This document shows, in pieces, positions 7,888-16,412 of a stretch of 64,000 nt of DNA. The stretch is from Desulfocurvus vexinensis DSM 17965 (GTDB lineage: Bacteria; Desulfobacterota; Desulfovibrionia; Desulfovibrionales; Desulfovibrionaceae). How positions within the stretch are numbered: position 1 is the stretch's first letter; every line of letters starts with the position of its first letter. The notes beneath the pieces are model-generated. The model had not been told where the DNA came from. It ran no database searches and worked only from the letters and a program-made list of their open reading frames with translations. A program made the translations under genes and the position numbers. The stretch covers positions 558,001 through 622,000 of the forward strand of contig NZ_JAEX01000001.1 in the NCBI RefSeq assembly GCF_000519125.1. Reading direction: 5' to 3'.

Positions 7888-9114
7888 ATGTTCGCCGCCG
7901 TCGAAACCGTTCCCGCCGAAGAACTGGCCCTGCGCTGGGCCCGCTGCCGCACCCTGCTGGACCGGCACCTGCCCGAGGCCGGGGGCCTGCTGGTCTTCTC
8001 GCGCGTGGCCATCTACTGGTTCACGGGCCACCTGGGCAACGGCCTGTTCTGGCTGCCCCGCGAGGGCGCGCCGGTGCTGCTCTGCCGCAAGGGCGCGGAG
8101 CGCGCGCGGCTGGAATCGCCCCTGGAGACCATTTTCCCCTTCCGCTCCTACCGCGACGTGCGCGGGCTGCTGGAGCAGGCGGGCTCGCCCCTGGCGCCGG
8201 TTGCGGCCTGCGAGATGTCCGGGCTGCCCTGGAGTTTCGGGCTCAAGCTGGAGCAGGAGCTGGACCACGGCACGCGCCTGGTGTCCGGCGACACGGTGCT
8301 GGCCCTGGGGCGGATGAAGAAGACCGCCTGGGAGCTGGACAAGCTGCGCCTGTGCGGCGAGCGGCACCACCTGGCCCTGCACGAGATGCTGCCCGGGGTG
8401 CTGCGCCCGGGCATGAGCGAGCGCGAGGTGGCGCATCTGGCCTGGGAGGCCTTCTTCGCCCTGGGCCACAGCGGGCCGCTGCGCATGGGCGCCTTTGGCG
8501 AGGAATGCTTCCTGGGGCATGTGGCGGCGGGCGACAGCGCCAACTACCCCAGCGTGTTCAACGGCCCGGTGGGCCTGCGCGGCGAGCATCCGGCGGTGCC
8601 CTTCATGGGCTACGCGGGCAAGCTCTGGCAGCCGGGCGAGCCCCTGGCCTGCGACATCGGCTTCTGCCTGGAGGGCTACCTGACGGACAAGACCCAGGTC
8701 TACTGGGCCGGGCCGGCCTCCAGCGTGCCCGACGCCGCGCGCCGGGGCCACGACTTCTGCGTGGAGGTCCAGGCCCTGCTGGCCGGGCGCATGGTGCCCG
8801 GGGCGCTGCCCGAGGAGCTCTACCGCGAGGTCATGGAGCTGGCCGCCGCGCGCGGGATGCAGGATGGCTTCATGGGCCTTGGCGCCAACAAGGTGCGCTT
8901 TTTGGGCCACGGCATCGGGCTGGTCATCGACGAGTTCCCGGCCATCGCCGCCAAGATCAAGACGCCCCTGGAAGAGGGCATGGTCATGGCCCTGGAGCCC
9001 AAGTTCGCCGTGCCCGGCCTGGGCATGGTCGGCGTGGAGAACACCTTCGAGGTCACGCCCACGGGCGCGCGCTGCATCACCGGCGACGAGTTCGACCTGG
9101 TGTGCGTGGAGTAG
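7888..9114 (+). CDS. M24 family metallopeptidase (Xaa-Pro aminopeptidase/creatinase fold)
   Basis: 408 residues. The N-terminal creatinase-like domain covers ~1-165 and the pita-bread catalytic domain ~170-400. Metal-ligand regions are visible: ACDIGFCLEGYLTDKTQVY (two Asp), FLGHGIGLVIDEFP (His), VMALEPKF (Glu) and GVENTFEVT (Glu). It probably removes N-terminal residues before proline or acts as a prolidase in the cytoplasm; the substrate cannot be read from sequence. ATG 7888 follows CGGAGCG. Monocistronic, with a strong hairpin terminator 40 bp after the stop. Confidence 0.9.
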   Translation: MFAAVETVPAEELALRWARCRTLLDRHLPEAGGLLVFSRVAIYWFTGHLGNGLFWLPREGAPVLLCRKGAERARLESPLETIFPFRSYRDVRGLLEQAGSPLAPVAACEMSGLPWSFGLKLEQELDHGTRLVSGDTVLALGRMKKTAWELDKLRLCGERHHLALHEMLPGVLRPGMSEREVAHLAWEAFFALGHSGPLRMGAFGEECFLGHVAAGDSANYPSVFNGPVGLRGEHPAVPFMGYAGKLWQPGEPLACDIGFCLEGYLTDKTQVYWAGPASSVPDAARRGHDFCVEVQALLAGRMVPGALPEELYREVMELAAARGMQDGFMGLGANKVRFLGHGIGLVIDEFPAIAAKIKTPLEEGMVMALEPKFAVPGLGMVGVENTFEVTPTGARCITGDEFDLVCVE

Positions 9115-9151
9115 GGCGCGCGGCGCCCGGGCCTGCGGCCCGGCGCATGGG

Positions 9152-9182
9152 AAAGGGGGCGGCCCGGCGGGCCGCCCCCTTT
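9152..9182 (+). terminator. Hairpin terminator after the M24 peptidase gene
   Basis: A 14-bp perfect stem (9152-9165 with 9169-9182) with a 3-nt loop flanked by AAA/TTT. It may also serve the converging phzF-like gene. Confidence 0.75.
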
Positions 9183-9222
9183 CGCGTGGCAGACAGTTGC
9201 GCCCGGGTCGCAGCCCCGGGGC

Positions 9223-10131
9223 TCAGTCGAAGACCCCGCGCGCGGCCATGGCCACCTCGCCGCCCATGAGCACGCGCGCCGGGGCCTCGGGCGGCCCCTC
9301 CACGCGCACGCGGATTTCGCTGGGCCGGTGCACAAAGCGGCCCTGGCGGATGGTCAGCACGCGGCCCGGGGCGGCCAGGCCGTGGCGGACGAGGTAGGCC
9401 CCGGCGGGCCCGGCGGCGCTGCCCGTGGCCGGGTCCTCCAGCAGGCCGTGGTTGTCGAAGCTGCGGCCCTCGCGGGCGGCCACGTCCAGCGGATAGCAGA
9501 AATGGGCGCCCACGGCCCCGAGCAGGGCCGCGAAGTCCGCGCTGGCCGGGCGGGCGCGCTCCAGGCCCCGGCGCAGGGGCACCAGCAGATAGGGCAGCCC
9601 GGTGGAGACCATCTGCAGGGGCAGCCCGGGCACGAGGTCGTCCGCGTCCAGGCCCTGGGCGCGCAGCAGGGCCCGGGCCGTGTCCGTGTCCGCATCCAGG
9701 GGCGGGCCGAACTGCGGCGCGCCCTGGTCCATCTCGGCCTCGTACCAGCCCCCGAGCGGGCTCTGGGCCCGGCGCGTGGTCACGGCCACCGCGCGGGCGT
9801 TCAGGGCCAGGGTCCAGGTGGCGTCCTGCGGGGCGGCGGCGCCCAGGGCCTCGTGCAGCACGCAGGCCGCCCCGAGCACCGGGTGCCCGGCGAAGTCCAG
9901 CTCCTCCTCCACGGTGAACATGCGCGCGCGAGCGGTGCCCGGGCCCGGGCCCGGGGTCAGGAAGATGGACTCGAACTGGCGCAACTCGCGGGTCAGGGCC
10001 AGCATGCGCGGCGCGTCCAGGCTCCGGGCGTCGGGGAAGACCGCCAGCCCGTTGCCGCCCAGGGGCTCGCGGGAGAACACGTCCACCTGCCGCCAGGCGA
10101 GCCCCGGGGGCACGGGCGGGGCCGCGCTCAC
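9223..10131 (-). CDS. PhzF family isomerase-like protein
   Basis: 302 residues. PhzF fold (two diaminopimelate-epimerase-like halves): VDVFSREPLGGNGLAVF at the N-terminus, the catalytic-Glu region RELRQFESIFL, and the C-terminal signature LEDPATGSAAGPAGAYLV. GTG at 10131 overlaps the stop of dsbD in a GTGA arrangement, so it is translationally coupled to it. No phenazine genes are nearby, so this is the generic PhzF-type enzyme of unknown substrate. Confidence 0.88.
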   Translation of the reverse strand: MSAAPPVPPGLAWRQVDVFSREPLGGNGLAVFPDARSLDAPRMLALTRELRQFESIFLTPGPGPGTARARMFTVEEELDFAGHPVLGAACVLHEALGAAAPQDATWTLALNARAVAVTTRRAQSPLGGWYEAEMDQGAPQFGPPLDADTDTARALLRAQGLDADDLVPGLPLQMVSTGLPYLLVPLRRGLERARPASADFAALLGAVGAHFCYPLDVAAREGRSFDNHGLLEDPATGSAAGPAGAYLVRHGLAAPGRVLTIRQGRFVHRPSEIRVRVEGPPEAPARVLMGGEVAMAARGVFD

Positions 10132-12026
10132 TGGGCGCCCGCTCCGGGTGCCAGCACCCGGGCCAGGGCGTCGTCCATCTGCCCGGCGGTGAACAGGTCG
10201 CGCAGCACCAGGGGCCGCAGGCTGTCCTGCCCGGTGGGGAACACGGCCACCACCGGGATGCTCTGGCTGCCCAGGGCGCGCAGCAGCTCCAGGTGGCCCG
10301 GGTTCTCGCGGGTCATGTCCACCTGCATCAGGCGCAGGCCCCAGCGCTTCTGCCAGCGGGCCAGATTGGCGGGGGCCAGGGCCGTGTGCTCCAGCAGCTT
10401 GCAGTTGGGGCACCAGTCGGCGGTGAAGTCCAGCAGCACGGGCTCGGTGCCCAGGGCGGCCCGGAAGGCGGTTTCGTCGTAGGGCTCCCACTGCGCCTTG
10501 GGCCCGGGGGGCGTGAGCAGCAGGAACCACGCCGCCACCACCACGGCCAGGGCCGCCGCGCGCACGACGGCGCGCCGCAGGGGCGGGTCGGACAACCCCG
10601 TCCAGCCGCCCCACATCCAGGCCGCCAGCCCCACGGCCCACAGCAGGGCCAGGGCGGGCACGAGCATGGCCCCGGGCAGGGTGGAGAGCAGGTACACGCA
10701 GGTGCCCAGCAGGAAGAAGCCCACGCCGCGCTCCAGATGGCGCATCCAGGCCCCGGGCCGGGGCAGCAGCCGCGCCAGCCCGGGCCGCGCGGCCATGACC
10801 AGAAACGGGCTGGCCATGCCCAGGCCGATGGCAAGGAACACGGCCAGGATGACCTCGGGCCGCTGGAGCAGCACCCAGCCGAGCACCCCGCCCAGGAAGG
10901 GGCCGCTGCACGGCGTGGCCAGCAGGGTGGCCAGCATGCCGGTGAACAGGGCCTGGGCCCGGGGGCTGCCCGGGCGCCCGGCCTTGAGGTCCACCACCGG
11001 CAGCGAATACAGCCCGAACAGCGACAGGGCCAGGGCGAAGACCACCAGGGTCAGCCCCAGCACGATGGCCGGGCTCTGGAACAGCTGGCCCCAGGCCAGG
11101 CCCAGGGCGGCCAGCACCCCGCCCAGCAGCAGGAAGTAGAGCAGCACGCCCGCCGAGAAGTACAGGTTGTGCTCGCGGAAGGCGCGCGCGCGGGCGCCCT
11201 GGTCGGCCTCGGCGGCCCCGGCCAGCAGCGAGGAGAGCTTCAGGCTGACCACGGGCAGCACGCAGGGCATGAAGTTGAGCAGCAGCCCGGCCAGGAAGGC
11301 CAGGGCCAGGGCCAGCCCCAGGCCCGAGACCTCCAGCCCGGGGTTGAAGAAGCGCGGCTCGAAGCGGGGCGCGGACGCCTCCTGCCCGGGCTGGCCGGGG
11401 CCGGGGGCCAGCTCCTGCACGGCGGCGGCCAGGGGGTCGCGGGCCTTGTCGTCAGCGGCGGCCAGGGTCGAGAACAGGGGAAACCAGAAGGTGAACTGGG
11501 CGTCGGGCAGCTCGGCCACGGGGCCGTCGTGGATCAGGGAGACCTCGGCGCGCAGGGGCCAGCAGTTCTTGTCCGAGCAGGCCGCCAGGGAGAGGGTGCC
11601 GCGCAGTTGGACGCGCTCGCCGGGTTCGGCGTCCAGCGGTACGAACAGGGGCACCGTGCCGTGGTAGGCGTTGACCGTGAGCTTGGGATCGAAGACGTCG
11701 GGCTCCTGGCTCCCCGGGGGGTAGAACACCGTCAGCGGCAGGAGCGATTCGCCCTCGCGCAGGCGCAGGGTGGTGGGCATGCCAGTTTCGCCCGGCGGGT
11801 TGGCGTAGGCGTGGAAGCCTTCCTCCAGGGTCAGCCAGAGCACGGCCACCAGCGGGGTGGGCCCGGACTGGGCCGCCTCGCCCACGCGAAAGAGCGCCCA
11901 TTTGGTGGAGAAGGGTTCTGCGGCCCCCTGGGCCCGGGCGGGCGAGGGCGGCAGCACGGCCAGCGCGGCCAGAACCAGCAGCGCCGCCACGGCGGCGCGC
12001 GCAAGGCGGGAGTGGGTGACGGTCAT
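10128..12026 (-). CDS. dsbD: Thiol:disulfide interchange protein DsbD
   Basis: 632 residues. A signal peptide (ALLVLAALAVLPPSPARAQG) leads an N-terminal periplasmic domain with CSDKNCWP. A multi-helix membrane domain (~220-470) has the two transmembrane cysteine regions FMPCVLPVVSLK and ATPCSGPFLGG. The C-terminal thioredoxin domain has DWCPNCKLLE. DsbD passes electrons from cytoplasmic thioredoxin to periplasmic dithiols. ATG 12026 is preferred over an upstream TTG because GGAG lies close upstream and the signal peptide then starts normally. Divergent from the first tRNA-Lys; phzF-like gene follows with overlap. Confidence 0.92.
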   Translation of the reverse strand: MTVTHSRLARAAVAALLVLAALAVLPPSPARAQGAAEPFSTKWALFRVGEAAQSGPTPLVAVLWLTLEEGFHAYANPPGETGMPTTLRLREGESLLPLTVFYPPGSQEPDVFDPKLTVNAYHGTVPLFVPLDAEPGERVQLRGTLSLAACSDKNCWPLRAEVSLIHDGPVAELPDAQFTFWFPLFSTLAAADDKARDPLAAAVQELAPGPGQPGQEASAPRFEPRFFNPGLEVSGLGLALALAFLAGLLLNFMPCVLPVVSLKLSSLLAGAAEADQGARARAFREHNLYFSAGVLLYFLLLGGVLAALGLAWGQLFQSPAIVLGLTLVVFALALSLFGLYSLPVVDLKAGRPGSPRAQALFTGMLATLLATPCSGPFLGGVLGWVLLQRPEVILAVFLAIGLGMASPFLVMAARPGLARLLPRPGAWMRHLERGVGFFLLGTCVYLLSTLPGAMLVPALALLWAVGLAAWMWGGWTGLSDPPLRRAVVRAAALAVVVAAWFLLLTPPGPKAQWEPYDETAFRAALGTEPVLLDFTADWCPNCKLLEHTALAPANLARWQKRWGLRLMQVDMTRENPGHLELLRALGSQSIPVVAVFPTGQDSLRPLVLRDLFTAGQMDDALARVLAPGAGAQ

Positions 12027-12055
12027 GGCTCCGGGTATAAAGTTGAATTTTGCTG

Positions 12056-12084
12056 TTGACAAGGGCGGTCAGGATGCATAGGTA
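12056..12084 (+). promoter_or_regulatory. Promoter of the first tRNA-Lys
   Basis: TTGACA (12056-12061), 17-bp spacer, TAGGTA (12079-12084). The transcript would begin about 20-25 nt before the mature tRNA. Confidence 0.6.
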
Positions 12085-12113
12085 CTTTTCCGCGCCACGA
12101 GCGCCAGGAACGT

Positions 12114-12189
12114 GGGTCATTAGCTCAATTGGTAGAGCAGTGGACTCTTAATCCATTGGTTCGGGGTTCGAGTCCCTGATGGCCTACCA
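12114..12189 (+). tRNA. tRNA-Lys (CUU), copy 1
   Basis: 76 nt including an encoded CCA. The acceptor stem GGGTCAT pairs with ATGGCCT, D-arm is GCTCAATTGGTAGAGC, anticodon loop CTCTTAA gives anticodon CTT (12147-12149), and the T-arm loop is TTCGAGT. Decodes AAG. Confidence 0.95.
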
Positions 12190-12197
12190 CGATTTCC

Positions 12198-12230
12198 GAA
12201 GCCGCCCTCCCGCCGGGGGCGGCTTCCCTT
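12198..12230 (+). terminator. Terminator after tRNA-Lys copy 1
   Basis: Stem GAAGCCGCC (12198-12206) with GGCGGCTTC (12218-12226), then CCCTTTT. Further internal C-G pairing is possible. Confidence 0.65.
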
Positions 12231-12303
12231 TTGGGGCGCTGGCGCCGGGAAGGCCCCGGCTGGCGTCGATTTTCAGAAAGTGACGGGACGGCGACTTTTC
12301 CTG

Positions 12304-12332
12304 TTGACTTCCTCGGCCCCGGGGGATATTCA
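12304..12332 (+). promoter_or_regulatory. Promoter of the second tRNA-Lys
   Basis: TTGACT (12304-12309), 17-bp spacer, TATTCA (12327-12332). It shares the CTGTTGAC context with the first tRNA's promoter. Confidence 0.6.
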
Positions 12333-12354
12333 GGGCGTCCCAAACGGGAAACGT

Positions 12355-12430
12355 GGGTCATTAGCTCAATTGGTAGAGCAGTGGACTCTTAATCCATTGG
12401 TTCGGGGTTCGAGTCCCTGATGGCCTACCA
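12355..12430 (+). tRNA. tRNA-Lys (CUU), copy 2
   Basis: Identical in all 76 positions to copy 1, again with encoded CCA and anticodon CTT. It has its own promoter and a strong terminator, so it is an independent transcription unit. Confidence 0.95.
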
Positions 12431-12440
12431 CGATTTCGTA

Positions 12441-12468
12441 GCCGCCTCCGCAAGGAGGCGGCTTTTTT
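12441..12468 (+). terminator. Rho-independent terminator after tRNA-Lys copy 2
   Basis: A 9-bp GCCGCCTCC/GGAGGCGGC stem with GCAA tetraloop followed by six T residues; textbook form. Confidence 0.9.
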
Positions 12469-13203
12469 CGTGCCCGGCGCGGCGGGGGGCTGGCGATGCG
12501 GGCGGCCAGGGGCCACGGGCGAGGCCGGGGGCGCGGGTCGCCAGATGCCATGGGCGCGGGTGCGCGGGCGGCTGGGGCAAACCCAGCCGCGAGAGCCAGG
12601 CCGCCGGGGCGGGCGGCTGGCGCGGGTGCGCGGGGCGGCTGGCTGAGGCCATCGACACGGCCAGGAAGACCCTGCTCGGACGGCTGGCGCAGGTGGGCCG
12701 GGGCCGGGCGGCCACGCGGGGGCGGTGCGGTCCGCAGTGGCAGGGGCAGGGCGGGGGATGTCGGTGGTGCGGGGCGGCTGGCGCAGCCAGGCCGGGGGCC
12801 GTGCGGGCCGCGCGGAGGATGCGTTGCGGGCGCTGCGGGCCGCTGCGGGGTGGAAGGGGAAAACAATTTTTATCCAAAGGAGTTAGAAAGAGTCTAGACA
12901 TTCTCGATATGCCTTGCTAGGTTCGGAAAACCTGCAAGCTCCACTCCCCGGGGGCCCGGGCCACGGCGCGAACGGCCTGCTTCCGGGCACCGCCCGCCCG
13001 GGCACCGCCGGGGCCGTGCCGTCGGCTGCCGGAGGGCCGGGGATGCCGGTGGCCGGGGAGGTGGCGGGGGCGATTGCCGAAGTCGCCAGAGGTGCCGCCG
13101 GATGCCGGACGCGGCGCCGATTGCCGGGGATGCCGGATGCTGCGCCAGGGAGACTTCGAAGAGAGCCAAACGCGGGCGGGCGCCGCCCCGGGAGGAACTG
13201 CGC
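12469..13203. other. Non-coding region with GC-rich repeats and an AT-rich patch
   Basis: 12475-12855 is extremely G-rich and contains at least three imperfect copies of a GGTGCGCGGGGCGGCTGG-like segment (near 12558, 12624 and 12763). 12860-12925 is an abrupt AT-rich patch with an isolated AAAGGAG but no following gene. From 12930 to 13203 the sequence is GC-rich with no supported reading frame. I see no credible gene here. Confidence 0.55.
12896..12924 (+). promoter_or_regulatory. Possible promoter for the downstream coiled-coil gene
   Basis: TAGACA (12896-12901), 17-bp spacer, TAGGTT (12919-12924), inside the only AT-rich patch of the region. The implied leader to 13204 is about 275 nt. 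Weak -10. Confidence 0.3.
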
Positions 13204-13974
13204 ATGGACGACCGCACCGTACACGCCGCCCGGGCCGGGCGCGAGGCCGCCGCGCGCTTCGGGCGCCATGCCGGGCCCCCGCGCGAGGGCGCCGCGCCCG
13301 CGCCGGGGCTGGACCCGGCCCTGCCCGGCGCCCTGGCCAGCGTCATGGACCGCGTGGCGGGCGTGCTCGAAGGCCAGGCCGTGTACCGCCGCGAGATCGC
13401 CGCCTTGCAGGACGAGGTGGCCGGGCTGCGGGCCGCCCTGGCCCGGGCCGACGAGGCCCGCCTCCTGGCGCTGGCCGCCCAGGCCCGGGCCCGCGACGAG
13501 GGCGAAGCGGCCCTGCGCGCCGAGGCCCAGGCCCTGCGCGCCGAGAACGCCCGCCTGCGCGAATACGTGCGCCAGCGCATCGAGAAGGACAACCCCCTGC
13601 GCGCCCGGCCCGGGGACGCCTTCCTGGACCTGCCCCTGGTCATCCGCAGCGGGCGGGGCGAGTTTTTGGGCGTGGCGGGCCGCCAGCACGGCGCCTTCAC
13701 CCTGCGGGCCCTGCTGGCGCTCATGCGCTCGAGCCAGCGCGCCGGGCGCGACGTGCAGCTCGGCTGGGAGCGCGAGCAGGAGCACTGGGTCCTGCGCGTG
13801 GCCGTGTGCGAGGCCGGGCGCGAGCAGCATCTGGTGCTCATGCTGCGCGGGACCGTGACCCCCAGCGGCAACCGCGTGGCCCGGCTGGAGCACATGATCG
13901 TGGACGGCAACGAGGCGCCCGACGGCGTGCTGGTGTCGCTCTTCCGCCAGATCAAGGACAGCTTCGACGCCTGA
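13204..13974 (+). CDS. Coiled-coil protein of unknown function
   Basis: 256 residues, cytoplasmic by appearance. Residues ~1-45 are Ala/Arg/Pro-rich. Residues ~55-125 are a long heptad-rich helix (REIAALQDEVAGLRAAL, AEAQALRAENARLREYV) predicted to be a coiled coil. The C-terminal ~100 residues form an alpha/beta domain (LDLPLVIRSGRGEFLG, HWVLRVAVCEAGREQHLVLM) with no motif I recognise. ATG 13204 with GGAGGA upstream is clearly better than the longer in-frame extension. Single gene with a strong terminator. Confidence 0.75.
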   Translation: MDDRTVHAARAGREAAARFGRHAGPPREGAAPAPGLDPALPGALASVMDRVAGVLEGQAVYRREIAALQDEVAGLRAALARADEARLLALAAQARARDEGEAALRAEAQALRAENARLREYVRQRIEKDNPLRARPGDAFLDLPLVIRSGRGEFLGVAGRQHGAFTLRALLALMRSSQRAGRDVQLGWEREQEHWVLRVAVCEAGREQHLVLMLRGTVTPSGNRVARLEHMIVDGNEAPDGVLVSLFRQIKDSFDA

Positions 13975-14020
13975 CGGCTCCCGGCGCGGCGCCCCGCCGC
14001 AGGAAGGCGCAGGCAGGGCA

Positions 14021-14060
14021 GGCCCCGGCATACCGCAATGGTATGCCGGGGCCTGTCTTG
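14021..14060 (+). terminator. Hairpin terminator between convergent genes
   Basis: A 14-bp perfect stem (14021-14034 with 14040-14053), 5-nt loop, then TGTCTTGT. Lies between the coiled-coil gene and the converging diguanylate cyclase gene and could act for both. Confidence 0.75.
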
Positions 14061-14076
14061 TCCGCTTCCGGCGGGC

Positions 14077-16293
14077 TCAGTCCGTCTCTGCCTCCGGGTC
14101 TGGTCCGGCCCCGCCCGGCTCCGGGGGGGCGGCCACCACGCGGTTGCGCCCCGTGCGTTTGGCTTCGTACAGGGCGTCGTCGGCCAGCTTGAACAGGTTG
14201 TCCAGGGCCAAGCTGCCCCGGGTGGTGGCCATGCCGATGCTGATGGTCAGGCGCAGCTCCAGCTCCTGGTAGCGGACCACGAGGCGCTCCACATCGCTGC
14301 GGATGCGCTCGGCGATCTGCCGGGCGCTGTCCTCGCCGGTTTCGGGCAGCAGCACGGCGAATTCCTCGCCGCCCACGCGCCCCAGGACGTCCGTGCCGCG
14401 CAGCGCCCCGCCCACGCAGGCCACCAGGGCGCGCAGCACCTCGTCGCCCGCCGGGTGGCCGTGGGTGTCGTTGATGCGCTTGAAGTGGTCGATGTCGAGC
14501 ATGAGCAGGCTCACGGGGCGGGGGTAGCGCTGCGTACGCAACAACTCGCGCCCGGCCAGCTCCATGAACTGGCGGCGGTTGGCCGCCCCGGTCAGCGAGT
14601 CGTGCGTGGCCAGCCGGCGCAGCACCTCTTCCATCTCGCGGCGGCGCGTGGTGTCGTGGGCCACGGCGTAGACCAGGCCCTCGTCCAGCAGGGCCAGGGC
14701 GTTCCAGCTCACCCAGCGGAAGGAGCCGTCCTTGCGGCGGAAGCGGCTCTCCTGGCCGAGCATATTCCTGCCCCGGGCCAGCTGGGCGAAGGTCTGGCGC
14801 ACGGCGTCGGCGTCTTCGGGATGGGCGAAGGCGGCCCAGGGCAGCCCGAGCAGTTCGTTGCGCTCCCAGCCCAGGATGCGCGTCCAGGCGTCGTTGACCT
14901 TGCGGAAGCGGCCGTCGAGCCCGGCGACGCAGAGCATGTCCAGGGACACCTCGAAGAAGCGCTGCTGCTCTTGCTCGGCGCGCCTGCGCAGGGTGGCGTC
15001 CTGGAGCATGAGCACCAGCCCGGCGACCCCCTCTGCGGTGCGGTGGGGGATGCAGGAGGCGTCGAAGTGGTGCGTCTCGCCCCGGGCCGAGGTGAAGGGC
15101 AGCTCGAAGCGCTGGGCCCACCCGGCCAGGGCCCGCTGGCAGTGGGGCAGCACCAGGGCGCTGGTCTGCTCGCCGAGAACGGCGCGCAGGGAGCGCCCGA
15201 CGATGTCCTCGGGGGTCAGGCGGAAGACCTCGCCGTGGTAGGCGTTGGCGAAGCGGTAGCGCAGGTCCTGGTCCAGGTAGGCGATAAGCGCCGGAGTGTG
15301 GTCCATGACCATCTGCACCAGCTCGCGGCGGCGGGCGGGGGCGTCGGCGTGCAGCGGGCAGAGGGTGGCGGCCTGGTCGGTCACGTCGGCCAGCAGCACC
15401 AGCGCCCCGCCCACGGGCTCGTCGATGTCCAGCAGCCGAGCCAGGGTCAGGGTGTAGGTCCGCGACCCGGCGGGGTCGCCGGGCCGGATCTGCTGGCGCA
15501 GGACGCTGCGCTCTCCGGCCAGGAAGGCCGCCACGGGAGCGGCCAGCCAGGGAATCAGCGCCGCCAGGGGAATGCCCCGCAGGCTGCTGCGGGTGCGCAG
15601 GCAATGGGCGCCCTGGCCATCGTCCCGGCCCGGGGCGTCGCCAGCGTGCAGGCTCCCGGGGGCCAGGGGGATGCCCAGGCGGGCGGCGGCGGCCAGGTTC
15701 AGGTGGCGCATCCGGCCCTGGCCGTCCACCAGCAGCAGCGGGTCGGGCAGGCTTTCCAGGGCGCTCAGGTACAGGTCGGCCTGGCGGCGCAGCTCGCGGT
15801 TGCCCGCGTGCAGTTCGGCCAGGGCCTCGTCGCCGTCCGGGGCGGTCCATTCCGTGCACAGGGCGATTTCGAAGGCGTCGAGGCAGCGGTGGACGAACAG
15901 CGCCCCGGGATGGGCGGCGTCCATGGGCAGGGGGCGTTCCTGGAGCAGCTCAAGCAGGGCCTGGCGCAACAGCTTGAGCAGCCCGAGGTACAGGCCCAGG
16001 CGGGCGCCGCTCCCGCGGTGCTCGCGGGCCTGGCGCGCGGCCAGGGCTTCCAGGGGCCCGGAGGCCGGGGCGCCGGGCGGGGCCGGGGGCGGGGGTTGGC
16101 CGTCGTAGTGCCGCGCCGTTTCCACGAGACAGGTGCAGACCGCGGCCACGGCCCGGCGCCAGGTGTCGGCCAGGGGCGAGACGTGCCGCGCTAAACCCCG
16201 TGCTGCGGCGTGGTGCAGCAGGCGCTCCATGATCCAGCCCTGGCTGTCGGCGAGCAGGGCGGGCAGGGTTGTCGGCTCGGGCCGTTCGGGCAT
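14077..16293 (-). CDS. PAS-domain diguanylate cyclase
   Basis: 738 residues, no membrane helix. An N-terminal helical region (~1-160, IMERLLHHAAARGLARHV) resembles RsbRD-type N-domains. Three PAS-like domains follow (about 190-300, 320-435, 445-565; e.g. FRKVNDAWTRILGWERNELLG and FRRKDGSFRWVSWNALAL). The C-terminal GGEEF domain is intact: DSLTGAANRRQF, DIDHFKRINDTHGHPAGDEVL and VGGEEFAVLLPETG. It should make c-di-GMP from two GTP. No RxxD inhibitory site is obvious upstream of GGEEF. It follows the SGNH gene by 120 bp on the same strand, so it may belong to that operon or have its own start. Confidence 0.92.
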   Translation of the reverse strand: MPERPEPTTLPALLADSQGWIMERLLHHAAARGLARHVSPLADTWRRAVAAVCTCLVETARHYDGQPPPPAPPGAPASGPLEALAARQAREHRGSGARLGLYLGLLKLLRQALLELLQERPLPMDAAHPGALFVHRCLDAFEIALCTEWTAPDGDEALAELHAGNRELRRQADLYLSALESLPDPLLLVDGQGRMRHLNLAAAARLGIPLAPGSLHAGDAPGRDDGQGAHCLRTRSSLRGIPLAALIPWLAAPVAAFLAGERSVLRQQIRPGDPAGSRTYTLTLARLLDIDEPVGGALVLLADVTDQAATLCPLHADAPARRRELVQMVMDHTPALIAYLDQDLRYRFANAYHGEVFRLTPEDIVGRSLRAVLGEQTSALVLPHCQRALAGWAQRFELPFTSARGETHHFDASCIPHRTAEGVAGLVLMLQDATLRRRAEQEQQRFFEVSLDMLCVAGLDGRFRKVNDAWTRILGWERNELLGLPWAAFAHPEDADAVRQTFAQLARGRNMLGQESRFRRKDGSFRWVSWNALALLDEGLVYAVAHDTTRRREMEEVLRRLATHDSLTGAANRRQFMELAGRELLRTQRYPRPVSLLMLDIDHFKRINDTHGHPAGDEVLRALVACVGGALRGTDVLGRVGGEEFAVLLPETGEDSARQIAERIRSDVERLVVRYQELELRLTISIGMATTRGSLALDNLFKLADDALYEAKRTGRNRVVAAPPEPGGAGPDPEAETD

Positions 16294-16309
16294 GGGCCGC
16301 CTCGGGTCT

Positions 16310-16348
16310 GGCGTCGCCGTGGATGCGCGGCCTGCGCGGGGCGACGCC
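16310..16348 (-). promoter_or_regulatory. Hairpin in the leader of the diguanylate cyclase gene
   Basis: Inverted repeat GGCGTCGCC/GGCGACGCC (16310-16318 and 16340-16348) with a 21-nt GC-rich loop, about 20 nt upstream of the ATG. It might be a weak terminator of the upstream gene or a translation-control element. Confidence 0.35.
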
Positions 16349-16412
16349 TTTCCCTTGAGTCTACCATGGTTGCGCAGGAAAGAAAACTGCGCCAGGGGCG
16401 GCACCCGGCTGT

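Larger units (their letters stand above)
12109..12437 (+). repeat. 88-bp perfect direct repeat spanning both tRNA-Lys genes
   Basis: 12109-12196 and 12350-12437 are identical, covering the tRNA plus a few flanking bases on each side; the sequences outside differ completely. This marks a recent duplication or conversion limited to the tRNA. Confidence 0.85.

Noticed and set aside
9223-10131. Phenazine biosynthesis
   Set aside because: PhzF-fold proteins are common stand-alone enzymes; no other phz genes are present.
12425-12901. Minus-strand frame beginning MSRLFLTPLDKNCF in the G-rich tract
   Set aside because: After the first few codons it is Pro/Arg/Ala noise, lacks a ribosome site and overlaps tRNA-Lys copy 2.
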